In this document: positions 17,660-26,125 of the stretch, one piece after another
How the letters are laid out: each line of letters begins with the position of its first letter
Position numbering within the stretch: the stretch's first letter is position 1
Source of the DNA: CAIJMU01 sp035530275
Lineage (GTDB): Bacteria; Spirochaetota; Spirochaetia; Treponematales; Rectinemataceae
Direction of reading: 5' to 3'
Length of the DNA stretch: 64,000 nt
Assembly: GCA_035530275.1 (NCBI GenBank)
Contig: DATKVC010000015.1
Coordinates: forward strand, 434,001 to 498,000
Program-made: the position numbers and the translations under genes
Notes under the pieces: generated by a model
The model's database searches: none
The model's input: only the letters and a program-made list of their open reading frames with translations
What the model was told of the DNA's origin: nothing

Positions 17660-18852
17660 GTAGTCGACTCAAGTGGCCGAGGGCCTCAATTGGCGATCTT
17701 GTTGAGAGAGTGTCCAATTGGTCTCCCTCACGCGACTTGCCGAACGGAGTTTTCCCATATATAGATATAGGCAGGATAGACTCACAGAACAAAACACTAA
17801 CTGGTAGTATATTAATAGCGAGTACCGATGCTCCGAGCAGAGCAAGACAGTTGGTGAAAGCCGGAGACATTCTGGTGTCAACGGTCAGACCCAACCTAAA
17901 CGCCGTTGCAATTGTGAAAGAAGACCAGCAATATCAGACTGCGTCAACGGGTTTTTGCGTCCTTCGGGCAGATATAGGGTATCTTTACAATCGTTTCCTC
18001 TTCCATTGGTTGCTTACAAGCGGGTTCATTGGGGAAATGGTAGCGCAGGCTACAGGCGCGAGCTATCCCGCTGTTACGGATGGCATTATTAAGGCAGCCC
18101 GGATCCCCCTCCCTCCCCTCTCCGAGCAAAGGCGCATCGCCGCCATCCTCGATTCCGCCGACGCGATACGAACCAAGCGCAAGGCCGCGATCGCCAAGCT
18201 CGATGAGCTGGCGCAGGCGGTATTCTTGGAGATGTTTGGGGATCCGGTGAGGAATGAGAAGGGATGGGAAGTCATTAGTCTTCGAGACGAGATCACTTTC
18301 ATGACCAGTGGATCGAGAGGATGGGCGAAGTACCACTCAAATGAGGGTGCGCTCTTTATCAAAATACAAAATGTGAAGAACTCTCGCCTCGTTTTTGACT
18401 CGGTGCAACATGTTGTTCCGCCGGCAACGCAAGAGACAAACCGAACAAAGGTGCAAGAAGATGATCTCTTAATTAGCATTACAGCTGATCTGGGAAGGAC
18501 GGCCATCGTTGATCGAGAGACTGCCAAAAGAGGCGCATACATCAATCAGCACCTTGTCCTAGTCCGGCTAAAAAAACGGAGCCTCTTACCTATGTTCGCC
18601 TCGCACTATTTGGAATCGCCTGCTGGCAAGCGGCAATTCTCCTCGCTGGATCAGAGCGCCGTAAAATCCGGCTTGAACTTTGACTCGATCAATCGACTGG
18701 CTTTGATTTCACCGCCGTTGGAGCTCCAGGCTTCTTTTATCGATCGCATCAGCTCCATAGTGCAATTGAAAAATAGGGAGGCTCTCGCTTTCAACAAGGA
18801 AGAATCCCTCTTCTCCTCCCTCCAACACCGCGCCTTCACCGGCGACCTCTAA
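17656..18852 (+). CDS. hsdS: Type I restriction-modification, specificity subunit
   Basis: DNA-recognition subunit, 398 residues, with two target-recognition domains: TRD1 about residues 1-155 and TRD2 about 205-370. Each is followed by a coiled-coil spacer. The central conserved region reads PLPPLSEQRRIAAILDSAD and AVFLEMFGDPVRNEKGW; the C-terminal spacer ends in LQHRAFTGDL. The two TRD coding stretches are clearly richer in A/T and use rarer codons than the conserved spacer, the usual sign of TRD exchange. The recognition sequence cannot be inferred. It is translationally coupled to hsdM. Confidence 0.95.
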   Translation: MSSRLKWPRASIGDLVERVSNWSPSRDLPNGVFPYIDIGRIDSQNKTLTGSILIASTDAPSRARQLVKAGDILVSTVRPNLNAVAIVKEDQQYQTASTGFCVLRADIGYLYNRFLFHWLLTSGFIGEMVAQATGASYPAVTDGIIKAARIPLPPLSEQRRIAAILDSADAIRTKRKAAIAKLDELAQAVFLEMFGDPVRNEKGWEVISLRDEITFMTSGSRGWAKYHSNEGALFIKIQNVKNSRLVFDSVQHVVPPATQETNRTKVQEDDLLISITADLGRTAIVDRETAKRGAYINQHLVLVRLKKRSLLPMFASHYLESPAGKRQFSSLDQSAVKSGLNFDSINRLALISPPLELQASFIDRISSIVQLKNREALAFNKEESLFSSLQHRAFTGDL

Positions 18853-18875
18853 TTATGAATACATAGGACAAAATC

Positions 18876-21800
18876 ATGACCAACTTCGATTTCATAAAGC
18901 TACCCGAGATCAAGGGCCTCGCCCTCGCCGCCGAAAAGGCGACCCTCCTCGACCCCCGCTCCTCCTGCGTCAACGCCCGCATCGCCCTCGAGGCGGCCCT
19001 CCACTGGATGTTCGATCACGATGAGGAGTTGTCCCATCCCTACGAGTCCAACCTCAACGCCTTCTTGAAGGAGGCCTCCTTCAAGGAGACGACGCCTCCC
19101 CACATCCTTGGCAGTTGCGAGCTTATCAGGAAGGCCGGCAGCCAGGCGGCCCACGAAACGCGGCCGATTCCCGCGGCCGCCTCGCGCTACACGATCATCG
19201 AGCTCCACAAGGTTCTCCACTGGTTTACCCGCGTTTACTTCGACGCTGCCCTCGAATCGAAGTTCGACCCGGGTCTCCTTCCCTCCGGCTTATCCCAGGA
19301 CAGGGGCAGGGAGGAGGCGCAAAGGCTCGCCGAATCGCTTGCGCAAAAACTCGAGGAGGAGGTGGCCCGGCGCGCCCTGGCGGAAGAAGAGCTCAAGAGA
19401 CTCATGGCCGAGATCGCCGCCCGCAAGGCCTCGGCCCAGGCCAGGCCCGATACCCACGACTATTCCGAGGCGGAGACGAGGGCCTTCTATATCGATCTTC
19501 TCCTCGCGGAGGCGGGATGGAAGCTGGGCGGCGATTCGGTGAAGGCCGAATACGAGCTCGAGGGCGTAAAGCGCAACGCGTCGGCGACGGGCTTGGGTTA
19601 TGCCGACTATGTGCTTTTCGGAAGCGACGGCAAGTCGCTCGCCGTCATCGAGGCCAAGCGGACGAGCCGCGACCCCGTGGAGGGCAAGGCCCAGGCGGCC
19701 GACTACGCGGACGCCCTCGAGGCCCGCTTCGGGCAGCGGCCCCTCATCTTCTACACCAACGGCTACGAGATCTACTTCTGGGACGACAGCTTCTATCCGC
19801 CGCGCAGGGTGGCCGGTTTCTTCAAGAAGGACGAGCTCGATCTGGCGATCCGGCGGCGCGAGACGCGACAGTCGATCAAGCGGGCTCCGGTCAACAAGGA
19901 CATCGTCGACCGCCCCTACCAGATCGAGGCGATACGCGCGGTATGCGCCCACTTCGAGGAGCATCACCGCCGCGCCCTCGTCATCATGGCGACGGGCACG
20001 GGAAAGACCCGCACGGCCATCGCCCTGGTCGAGCTCCTCCAGAAGGCCAACTGGGTAAAGCGCGTCCTCTTTCTCTGCGACCGCGATTCCCTCATCGTGC
20101 AGACCAAGCGGGCCTTCGCGAAGAGCCTGCCCAACACGGTGTCGGTGGACCTCCGCTCGACGCGCAGCGACACCCAGGCACGGGTCTGTCTCTCCACCTA
20201 CCAGACGATGATGCATCTCATCGACGAGGTGGAAGGGGGCCTCCGCGGCTTTTCGCCGGCCCACTTCGATCTCATCGTGATCGACGAGGCGCACCGGAGC
20301 ATCTACCGGAAATACCAGGCCCTCTTCTCGTATTTCGACGGTCTCCTCCTCGGCCTGACGGCGACGCCGAGGTCGGAGGTGGACCGCAACACCTACCAAT
20401 TGTTCGATCTCGAGGACAAGAACCCCACCTTCGCCTTCGGCCTGGACGAGGCGGTCGCCAAGAACTATCTCGTGCCCTACGACGCGCTCAAGGTGTCCTC
20501 GGGCTTTACGCGGAAGGGCATCAAGTACGCCGATCTTTCGGAACGCGAGCGCGAGGAATACGAGGACAAGTTCTCCGATCCCCTCACGGGCGAAATGCCG
20601 GCGGAGATCGAAAGCGCCGCCCTCAACCGCTGGCTCTTCAACAGACCGACGGTGGAGGGCTTCGTCCGCAATCTCATGGACTACGGCATCAAGGTCGAGG
20701 GCGGGGACAGGCTGGGCAAGACCATCGTCTTCGCGCTGAGCAAGGAACACGCCCAGTTCATCGTCGAATGCTTCGACGCAGCCTTTCCGATGCACGCGGG
20801 GCGCTACTGCGCCCGTATCGACTACTCCCTCGGCAAGGACGCCCAGGCCCTCATCGACCGGTTCTCCATCGCGAAGGGCATGCCGATGATCGCGGTCTCG
20901 GTGGACATGCTCGACACGGGCATCGACGTGCCGGAGGTGGTCAATCTCGTCTTCGCCAAGCCGATCTATTCGCGGGTGAAATTCGAGCAGATGATCGGGC
21001 GCGGCACCCGCCTTTCTCCCGGCCTCTTCGGCCCCGGCGACGACAAGCGGAAATTTTTGATCTTCGACTACTGCGGCAACATCGAGTTCTTTTCCGCGAA
21101 GCCCGCGGGCGAAACGGCACGCGCGCAGGACTCGATGACGGCGAGGATTTTCAAGTCGGCCCTGGCGCTGGCCGCCGCCCTCCGCGCCGGGCCCGATGGG
21201 GAGCACGCGGAGCTGGCGAAGCGTCACCTCGTTTTTTGCAGGCAGTTCGTGAAGGGCCTGAACGAGTCGAGCTTCATCGTCCGTCCCTTCCTCCGCCATG
21301 TCGAAAAATACAAGGCTGACGAGCCCTGGGCATCGCTCGGCGACGAGGACCTCGCCGATCTCGCAACCTATCTCGCGCCCCTGCCCTCGGACTACTCCCT
21401 CGGCGACGAGGACGCCCGGCGCTGGGACCTCCTCCTCCTCGAATCGGAAAAGGCCTTGCTGGCCGGGCTTGGAGGCCTCGAGTCAGCGCGCGAGAGAATC
21501 CAGAAGACCGCCCTCTCTTTGCGCGGGAAGACTTCCATCCCCGAGGTGAAGAAGATCCTGCCCCTCCTCGATGCCGTCGGCGGCGAGGAATTCTGGCGGG
21601 ACATCACGCTCGAGGCATTGGATGAAATTCGCCTCTCCATGCGCAGCCTGATCCAGTACGTCGACAAGGAAACGCGAAAACTGGTCTACACGAAGTTCTC
21701 CGACGAGGTCGACGAGCCTGTGCCCGTCTACGACCCCATCCATCGCGGCCCCGACCTCTCGCAGTATAAGAAGCGCATTGAACGGCTTTTGGAGGAGAAC

Positions 21801-22280
21801 CGGGATCACCTCGCGATCAATAAGATCCGCCGCCTCGCGCCCCTCACCGACAAGGACCTGGCCGAGCTCGACCGCCTCCTCTTCGAGGGCAAGGACGAGA
21901 ACCGCGAATTGTTCGCGCGGCTCTACGGCGACAAGTCCCGCATTCTCTTCGAGGTGGAGAATCCTCCCCTCTCCCTGTTGATCCGCTCGATCGTCGGCCT
22001 CGATCGCGCCGAGGTGGAGACGAGGCTGGCCGAGTACATCAACCGCGGGGCCTTCACTCCGCAGCAACTCAAGTTCGTGGACACCCTCGTGGACTGCCTC
22101 GTCCGCGACGGCTACGTGCCCCTCGGGGCCCTCTACGAGCCGCCCTTCGACCAGTTCCACTTCGAGGGCCCCGAGGAGCTTTTTGGCCCGGCGGCCGAGC
22201 GCATCTTCGATTTCGTCGAGATGACCAACCGCCTCGCGATGACGCCGCCCTTCGATGTTTCGAAGAGGGGTGTGGGCTGA
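18876..22280 (+). CDS. hsdR: Type I restriction-modification, restriction subunit
   Basis: ATP-dependent translocase and endonuclease, 1134 residues. An N-terminal DUF4145-like helical region (~10-120) precedes a coiled coil. The nuclease domain (~200-310) shows PD-(D/E)xK elements (YADYVLFG then AVIEAKRTS). The helicase follows, with Walker A ATGTGKTRTA near 371, DEAH near 468, LTATPRSE, and motif VI GRGTRLSPGLF. The C-terminal EcoEI-type domain completes it. All motifs are intact, so the system appears functional. The start follows an AGGACA site, 23 bp after hsdS. Its last ~125 codons are repeated in decayed form at 22998-23463. Confidence 0.96.
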   Translation: MTNFDFIKLPEIKGLALAAEKATLLDPRSSCVNARIALEAALHWMFDHDEELSHPYESNLNAFLKEASFKETTPPHILGSCELIRKAGSQAAHETRPIPAAASRYTIIELHKVLHWFTRVYFDAALESKFDPGLLPSGLSQDRGREEAQRLAESLAQKLEEEVARRALAEEELKRLMAEIAARKASAQARPDTHDYSEAETRAFYIDLLLAEAGWKLGGDSVKAEYELEGVKRNASATGLGYADYVLFGSDGKSLAVIEAKRTSRDPVEGKAQAADYADALEARFGQRPLIFYTNGYEIYFWDDSFYPPRRVAGFFKKDELDLAIRRRETRQSIKRAPVNKDIVDRPYQIEAIRAVCAHFEEHHRRALVIMATGTGKTRTAIALVELLQKANWVKRVLFLCDRDSLIVQTKRAFAKSLPNTVSVDLRSTRSDTQARVCLSTYQTMMHLIDEVEGGLRGFSPAHFDLIVIDEAHRSIYRKYQALFSYFDGLLLGLTATPRSEVDRNTYQLFDLEDKNPTFAFGLDEAVAKNYLVPYDALKVSSGFTRKGIKYADLSEREREEYEDKFSDPLTGEMPAEIESAALNRWLFNRPTVEGFVRNLMDYGIKVEGGDRLGKTIVFALSKEHAQFIVECFDAAFPMHAGRYCARIDYSLGKDAQALIDRFSIAKGMPMIAVSVDMLDTGIDVPEVVNLVFAKPIYSRVKFEQMIGRGTRLSPGLFGPGDDKRKFLIFDYCGNIEFFSAKPAGETARAQDSMTARIFKSALALAAALRAGPDGEHAELAKRHLVFCRQFVKGLNESSFIVRPFLRHVEKYKADEPWASLGDEDLADLATYLAPLPSDYSLGDEDARRWDLLLLESEKALLAGLGGLESARERIQKTALSLRGKTSIPEVKKILPLLDAVGGEEFWRDITLEALDEIRLSMRSLIQYVDKETRKLVYTKFSDEVDEPVPVYDPIHRGPDLSQYKKRIERLLEENRDHLAINKIRRLAPLTDKDLAELDRLLFEGKDENRELFARLYGDKSRILFEVENPPLSLLIRSIVGLDRAEVETRLAEYINRGAFTPQQLKFVDTLVDCLVRDGYVPLGALYEPPFDQFHFEGPEELFGPAAERIFDFVEMTNRLAMTPPFDVSKRGVG

Positions 22281-22315
22281 CTCCCTGATGCAGCCCGGGT
22301 CCGCGCACGATGGTC

Positions 22316-22345
22316 TTGTTCCAAGATGGCTCATTGCCGTAGTAT
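22316..22345 (+). promoter_or_regulatory. Candidate promoter for the two-gene cassette
   Basis: TTGTTC (22316-22321) and TAGTAT (22340-22345) are separated by 18 bases, resembling sigma-70 boxes. The start codon is only ten bases beyond the -10 box, which would give a nearly leaderless transcript. It is tentative. Confidence 0.3.
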
Positions 22346-22354
22346 ATTTTAGGC

Positions 22355-22570
22355 ATGAAGAAGGGGGAGATTGTGAAGACAACTGCTAAGCGGGACAAGT
22401 TCCTGCATGGCTTCGCCTCGGTCTTCGATATGTCGGGAGGGCGTCTGATATCTATAGATGACCTCAAGAAGGGCCCCATCCGCGATCGGGATGCCCTGGC
22501 CGGGGATTGGGTGAAGGTTGGCCGAGACATCGGTGCCGCGATGGATAGGGAACCCTGTGGCCAAGAATAG
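22355..22570 (+). CDS. Small conserved-style protein, cassette gene 1
   Basis: A 71-residue hydrophilic protein of unknown function. Its layout is a basic N-terminus (KKGEIVKTTAKRDKFL), a GFASVFDMSGGR turn, and a C-terminal ALAGDWVKVGRDIGAAM helix. From memory, small proteins with this R-D-x(2)-GF-x(2)-[VI]-x-D ... DW-x(2)-VG-x-D pattern often sit beside membrane-protein genes in accessory regions; that recollection is unverified. Its stop overlaps the start of the DUF2335-like gene, suggesting coupled expression. It may be a regulator or a toxin-antitoxin component, but nothing in the sequence shows this. Confidence 0.6.
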   Translation: MKKGEIVKTTAKRDKFLHGFASVFDMSGGRLISIDDLKKGPIRDRDALAGDWVKVGRDIGAAMDREPCGQE

Positions 22571-22946
22571 TCCTGCCAGGCCGTCTGCCGGTGGTCAACC
22601 GCCTCCTGCCATTCGTCATCAAGCCGTTTCCTATAGCGGCCCACTTCCGCCTGCCGCTGAGTTCGAACGCTATAACGCCGTGGTTCCTGGTGCGGCTGAA
22701 CGTATCTTGGCTATGGCTGAGAAGGAGGCTGAGCACCGTCATGGCGCTGAGGATCTTCTCGTCCAGGAAGAAGTTCGTGCTAGTAAGACGGGGCAATTAT
22801 TTGCCTTCGCGCTTGGAATCGGCAGCCTCGCGGTCGTCGCTGTCAGCCTTTTCTTGAACAGCCCGCTTGGAGCGATAGCTCCTGGTATCATCGCCCTCAC
22901 CAGCCTTGCGACCGCGCTCGCTGGAGCACGGAAGCCGAAGGACTAA
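22557..22946 (+). CDS. DUF2335-like membrane protein, cassette gene 2
   Basis: About 129 residues. The N-terminus is Pro-rich, then comes SYSGPLPPAAEFERYN, the family-like helix PGAAERILAMAEKEAEHRH, an amphipathic helix, and two hydrophobic segments (TGQLFAFALGIGSLAVVAVSLF and GAIAPGIIALTSLATALAGA region). This matches the DUF2335 predicted membrane-protein pattern, whose function is unknown. The GTG at 22557 has an AGGGA site ahead of it; an upstream in-frame TTG at 22518 is an alternative. It overlaps the 3' end of the 71-residue gene. The pair is wedged between hsdR and an hsdR relic. Confidence 0.75.
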   Translation: MAKNSPARPSAGGQPPPAIRHQAVSYSGPLPPAAEFERYNAVVPGAAERILAMAEKEAEHRHGAEDLLVQEEVRASKTGQLFAFALGIGSLAVVAVSLFLNSPLGAIAPGIIALTSLATALAGARKPKD

Positions 22947-22997
22947 TCGCTCAGGATTGAACGAGGTCGAAGAAGTACCTCTTAGCCCTAAGGCATA

Positions 22998-23463
22998 ATT
23001 ACTGCCTTTGATACTGTATCCGCCGGTGATTGGGTCCATGGCGGCCCTGATCTTTCGCCGAACGAGAAGCGTATTGACGAGAATCGCGAATTGTTCACGC
23101 GGCTCTACGGCGACAAGTCCCGCATTCTCTTCGAGGTGGAGAATCCTCCCCTCTCCCTGTTGATCCGCTCGATCATCGGCCTCGATCGCGCCGAGGTGGA
23201 GACGAGGCTGGCCGAGTACATCAACCGCGGGGTCTTCACTCCGCAGCAGCTCAGGTTCGTGGACACCCTCGTGGACTGCCTCGTCCGCGACGGCTACGTG
23301 CCCCTCGGGGCCCTCTACGAGCCGCCCTTCGACCAGTTCCACTTCGAGGGCCCCGAGGAGCTTTTCGGCCCGGCGGCCGAGCGCATCTTCGATTTCGTCG
23401 AGATGACCAACCGCCCCGCGATGTCGCCTCTCTGCGATGCCTCGCAGAGGGGCGTGGGCTGAC
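22998..23463 (+). pseudogene. Decayed second hsdR 3' end
   Basis: From about 23076 to 23463 the DNA is about 96% identical to the 3' end of hsdR (21891-22280), with most differences in the last 50 bases. Upstream (22998-23075) a more diverged match continues in the same frame (for example HGGPDLSPNEKRID against HRGPDLSQYKKRIE), then skips 37 codons of the intact gene. No start codon or nuclease/helicase part remains. The mix of diverged and near-identical parts suggests the tail of a different hsdR allele left after recombination, not a simple tandem duplication. Confidence 0.85.
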
Positions 23464-23495
23464 CCTTGGGGTCTGACCCTGCCCCCTGCCGCGGT

Positions 23496-23813
23496 TCAGC
23501 TTTCGACGAGTTCGTAGACCTCGTAGCCCATGCTGCCCGGCGCCACGAGCGAGTCGAACTGCGACGACCAGCGCTTGGACTCCTCGTCGGGCTTCATCCG
23601 CTTCGCCCAGGCCGTTTCGTATTCGGCGAAGTTCTTGAACTCGTACTCGCGGATGATCTCGGGCGAGCCGGCCGAAGCGAGCTTGCGCACGTACATCCGC
23701 GCCGCCTTGGGGACTCCCTCGTGCTCGAGGATCTTGTCCCTCTCCCTGAGAAGGCGGATGGCCTCCTCCCTTTTGCCGCGGTGGATAACCATGGACACCT
23801 TGACGACGATCAT
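23496..23813 (-). CDS. NIPSNAP/dimeric barrel-like protein
   Basis: A 105-residue protein with a likely ferredoxin-like dimeric alpha/beta barrel: IVVKVSMVIHRGKREEAIRLLRE..., then ARMYVRKLASAGSPEIIREYEFKNF, and ...YEVYELVES. This layout (short beta strand, helix, Met/Tyr-rich strand) resembles the NIPSNAP and related stress-responsive barrel families. The ATG at 23813 has a GAGGAGG site six to seven bases upstream, so the longer frame was rejected. It is small and has no clear enzymatic motif. Function unknown. Confidence 0.7.
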   Translation of the reverse strand: MIVVKVSMVIHRGKREEAIRLLRERDKILEHEGVPKAARMYVRKLASAGSPEIIREYEFKNFAEYETAWAKRMKPDEESKRWSSQFDSLVAPGSMGYEVYELVES

Positions 23814-24029
23814 GGATTGCCTCCTCGCGAGCGAGAAACGTGATGACTCAAGCCTGGTCCTTTGGCTCGCGATGTCAAGGCTCTTCGACGTTTGTCCGTT
23901 TTGGGTCGCCCGGCCGTGCGTCTTCCTTGGCACGAGCTTCGGCCATCCGAAAGCTCACCGGGTTCCACCTCTATGAGCTTTTCTACCGAGAGAGCCATAA
24001 TCTCGAAGGTCTGACCAGGGAGGTCGCAG

Positions 24030-24092
24030 CGAGAGAGGGAAGGCGAGTCGGGGAAGCTGAAGGGGGCGTAGGAGAGGCGGAAGGGAAAAGCG
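24030..24092. repeat. Three units of the 21-bp minisatellite family
   Basis: Three 21-base units in tandem (24030-24050, 24051-24071, 24072-24092) match the array at 14955-15416. The middle one, GGGAAGCTGAAGGGGGCGTAG, differs by a few bases from its units. It shows the repeat is a dispersed family and not a single local expansion. Confidence 0.75.
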
Positions 24093-24098
24093 AAGAGT

Positions 24099-24206
24099 CT
24101 TTTTCCTCTAGCCTTCTTTTCCTGTTAATCCTGCCTTTCCTGTTATCCTGTCTGATTCTAGGAAAGAAGGGGAAAAGGACAGGAGAACAGGATTTTCAGG
24201 ATAAAA
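24099..24206. repeat. ATCCTG-rich imperfect inverted repeat
   Basis: The left side (about 24099-24152) is a run of CCTGTTAATCCTG / CCTGTTATCCTG steps spaced 9-10 bases. The right side (24177-24204, GGACAGGAGAACAGGATTTTCAGGAT) is its imperfect reverse complement, so a long hairpin can form. Its base composition differs sharply from the surrounding GC-rich DNA. Similar ATCCTG ladders occur in unrelated bacterial genomes and their role is unclear. The rest of 23814-24261 contains no gene. Confidence 0.6.
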
Positions 24207-24228
24207 AATAAAACACGAGGTATACCAG

Positions 24229-24254
24229 CAATAAAGAAGGCCCCAAAGGGGGCT
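24229..24254 (-). terminator. Rho-independent terminator
   Basis: Read on the minus strand, GCCCCCTTTGGGGCC is followed by TTCTTTATT, a G/C stem with a T-rich tail just beyond the stop of the gene at 24262-24726. Confidence 0.75.
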
Positions 24255-24261
24255 CGTTCCC

Positions 24262-24726
24262 TCAGTACTCTCCCTTGATCACGAAGAAGGAGCCACGGAT
24301 CGTGCCGGCCAGCTTGGACTTCTGCCGGGCGAACTTGAATTTCGGCTCGAGCTCCGCGGGCACTTCCATTCCCTCCGAAAGCTTGAAGCCGACCGCCCGC
24401 TTCTTGGGGTTGTCGATCGTGTACAACACGTTAATCGAGAGTCCGCTCTCGTAGAAGACATAGGTCCACTTGATGTTCTCGACCTGGAAGCTCGAGGTCT
24501 CGAGGGGCTTCGACTCGATCTCGAGGCCGCGCTCCTCCTTGAGGATGCGCTTTACGTAGGCGAGGGTTGTCTTGCTTTTCGAGGCCGGCTCGACGGTGAA
24601 CTCGTGCTTGTACTTGTTCTTGAAATACCGCGCCTCGTTGGCGCGGAGGCCGGCCAGGGCCGTCGCGACGGGCGAGCTTTCCAGGCCGGTCGTGGAGACC
24701 TTCTCGAAATCGACGACATAGGACAT
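24262..24726 (-). CDS. Hypothetical protein (DUF-like, 154 aa)
   Basis: Not recognised. A 154-residue soluble protein that starts SYVVDFEKVSTTGLESSP. The first half is helical and charged (LRANEARYFKNKYKHEFTVE), the middle has several Lys-rich strands, and the end is a basic beta segment (GTIRGSFFVIKGEY). No signal peptide or membrane helix is seen. GAGGTGA before ATG 24726 fixes the start; the longer frame lacks such a site. It has its own 3' terminator. The promoter probably lies in the gap shared with the divergent Ste24 gene. Confidence 0.65.
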   Translation of the reverse strand: MSYVVDFEKVSTTGLESSPVATALAGLRANEARYFKNKYKHEFTVEPASKSKTTLAYVKRILKEERGLEIESKPLETSSFQVENIKWTYVFYESGLSINVLYTIDNPKKRAVGFKLSEGMEVPAELEPKFKFARQKSKLAGTIRGSFFVIKGEY

Positions 24727-24847
24727 CTGCTCACCTCTCTTGTCTGCGAAGATAGCGAGGGCGGCGGGAAAGGACAACGCCTTGCCCCCCTCCCATTCCT
24801 CGCCGATTTTCGTATATTCCATTGATCTTCATCTCGACGGAGACCCC

Positions 24848-26113
24848 ATGAAGCCGACGACCATTCTCCTCCTCTACCTCGCCCTCGCGGGCCTCGATCT
24901 TCTCTGGGGAGTCTTCCTCGCCTATCTCAACTGGCGGAGCGTGCGCGCCGCGGGGGGAAAGGTGCCGCCGGAACTCGCGCGTTCCGTCACGAAGGAAGAG
25001 GCTGCGAAGGCGAGCGCCTACAGCCAGGCCCGTCTCCGCTTCGGCCTCCTCGAGGCCCCCCTCATGACCCTGCCGACCCTCGCGGTCGCGGCCCTCGGGC
25101 TCTTCGGTCTCCTCGACGCCGCCCTGGGCAGCCTCGTCTCGGGCTTCCCCCTCGCTCCCGCTTTTTCTCGCGCCGCCCTTTTCTTCGTGGCACTCTCCCT
25201 CGCCTCGGCCCTCCTCTCCTTGCCCTTCTCCCTCTGGTCCACCTTCGGCATCGAAAAGCGCTTCGGCTTCAACACGACTACTGTCCGCACCTGGATTCTC
25301 GACGGCCTCAAGGGGGCCCTGATTTCAGCCCTCATCGGCCTGCCCCTCCTCGCCCTCCTCATGGTCTTCATGGACGCGACGGGCGGGCTCTGGTGGCTCT
25401 GGGCGGCGGCCATCTTTTCCCTTGTCAACATCGCCCTCTCGATCGTCTTTCCTCTCGTGATCGCGCCCCTCTTCAACAAGTTCACGCCCCTTCCCGCGGG
25501 TACGCTCGCGGACAGGATCGGCGAGCTGGCCGATCGTCTCGGCTTCAAGATGAGGGGCATCTTCGTGATGGACGGATCGAAGCGCTCGCGGCACTCGAAC
25601 GCCTATTTCACGGGCCTCGGGGCCGTGAAGCGCATCGTCCTCTTCGACACCCTCATCTCAACGATGAGCGAGGACGAGATACTGGCCGTCCTGGCACACG
25701 AGATCGGCCACGAGAAGAGACGCCACGTGCTCAAGATGACGGCGGTCTCGATCGTCCTCGCCTTCGTCGGTTTTTGGGTCCTGTCGATCCTCATGGGGTG
25801 GGGGGAACTCTACGCCGCCTTCGGTTTTTCGGAGCCGACGAAGGAGGCAATTATGCTGATCTTCGCCCTCGTCTCGGGCCCGACCACCTTCTTCCTCACA
25901 CCGCTCTTCGCGGCCTGGTCGCGGAGGCACGAGTACGAGGCCGACGCCTATGCCGCCAAGGCGGCGGGGAAGGAGGCCATGGCTTCGGCTCTCCTCCGCC
26001 TGAACAAGGAGAACGCCTCGAACCTCTGGCCCCATCCCCTCTACGCCTTTTGGAACTATTCGCATCCGACCCTGCGGCAGAGGCTCGCTGCGATCGCTCG
26101 GGTCGAGGGCTGA
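24848..26113 (+). CDS. Ste24-like M48 metalloprotease
   Basis: Inner-membrane zinc endopeptidase of the CAAX-protease-1/Ste24 type, 421 residues, the usual size. It has several hydrophobic helices in the N-terminal half. The zinc motif is HEIGHE (LAHEIGHEKRRH near residue 280) and the third ligand is in EYEADAYAAK near 360. Bacterial members probably help membrane-protein quality control. ATG 24848 follows GGAGA; the frame upstream is open but lacks a start with a site. It is divergent from the hypothetical gene at 24262-24726 and convergent with the Uma2 gene, 12 bp apart. Confidence 0.93.
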   Translation: MKPTTILLLYLALAGLDLLWGVFLAYLNWRSVRAAGGKVPPELARSVTKEEAAKASAYSQARLRFGLLEAPLMTLPTLAVAALGLFGLLDAALGSLVSGFPLAPAFSRAALFFVALSLASALLSLPFSLWSTFGIEKRFGFNTTTVRTWILDGLKGALISALIGLPLLALLMVFMDATGGLWWLWAAAIFSLVNIALSIVFPLVIAPLFNKFTPLPAGTLADRIGELADRLGFKMRGIFVMDGSKRSRHSNAYFTGLGAVKRIVLFDTLISTMSEDEILAVLAHEIGHEKRRHVLKMTAVSIVLAFVGFWVLSILMGWGELYAAFGFSEPTKEAIMLIFALVSGPTTFFLTPLFAAWSRRHEYEADAYAAKAAGKEAMASALLRLNKENASNLWPHPLYAFWNYSHPTLRQRLAAIARVEG

Positions 26114-26125
26114 AGGAGCCGGAGC

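Noticed and set aside
19290..21299. 669-codon minus-strand open frame
   Set aside because: Antisense shadow of hsdR with no conserved motif.
23469..23479. GGGGTCTGACC-like palindrome as part of a mobile repeat
   Set aside because: Similar GGTCTGACC strings occur at 24008 and 38902 (the latter inside MarR) and near 1954, but are too short and variable to call a repeat family here.
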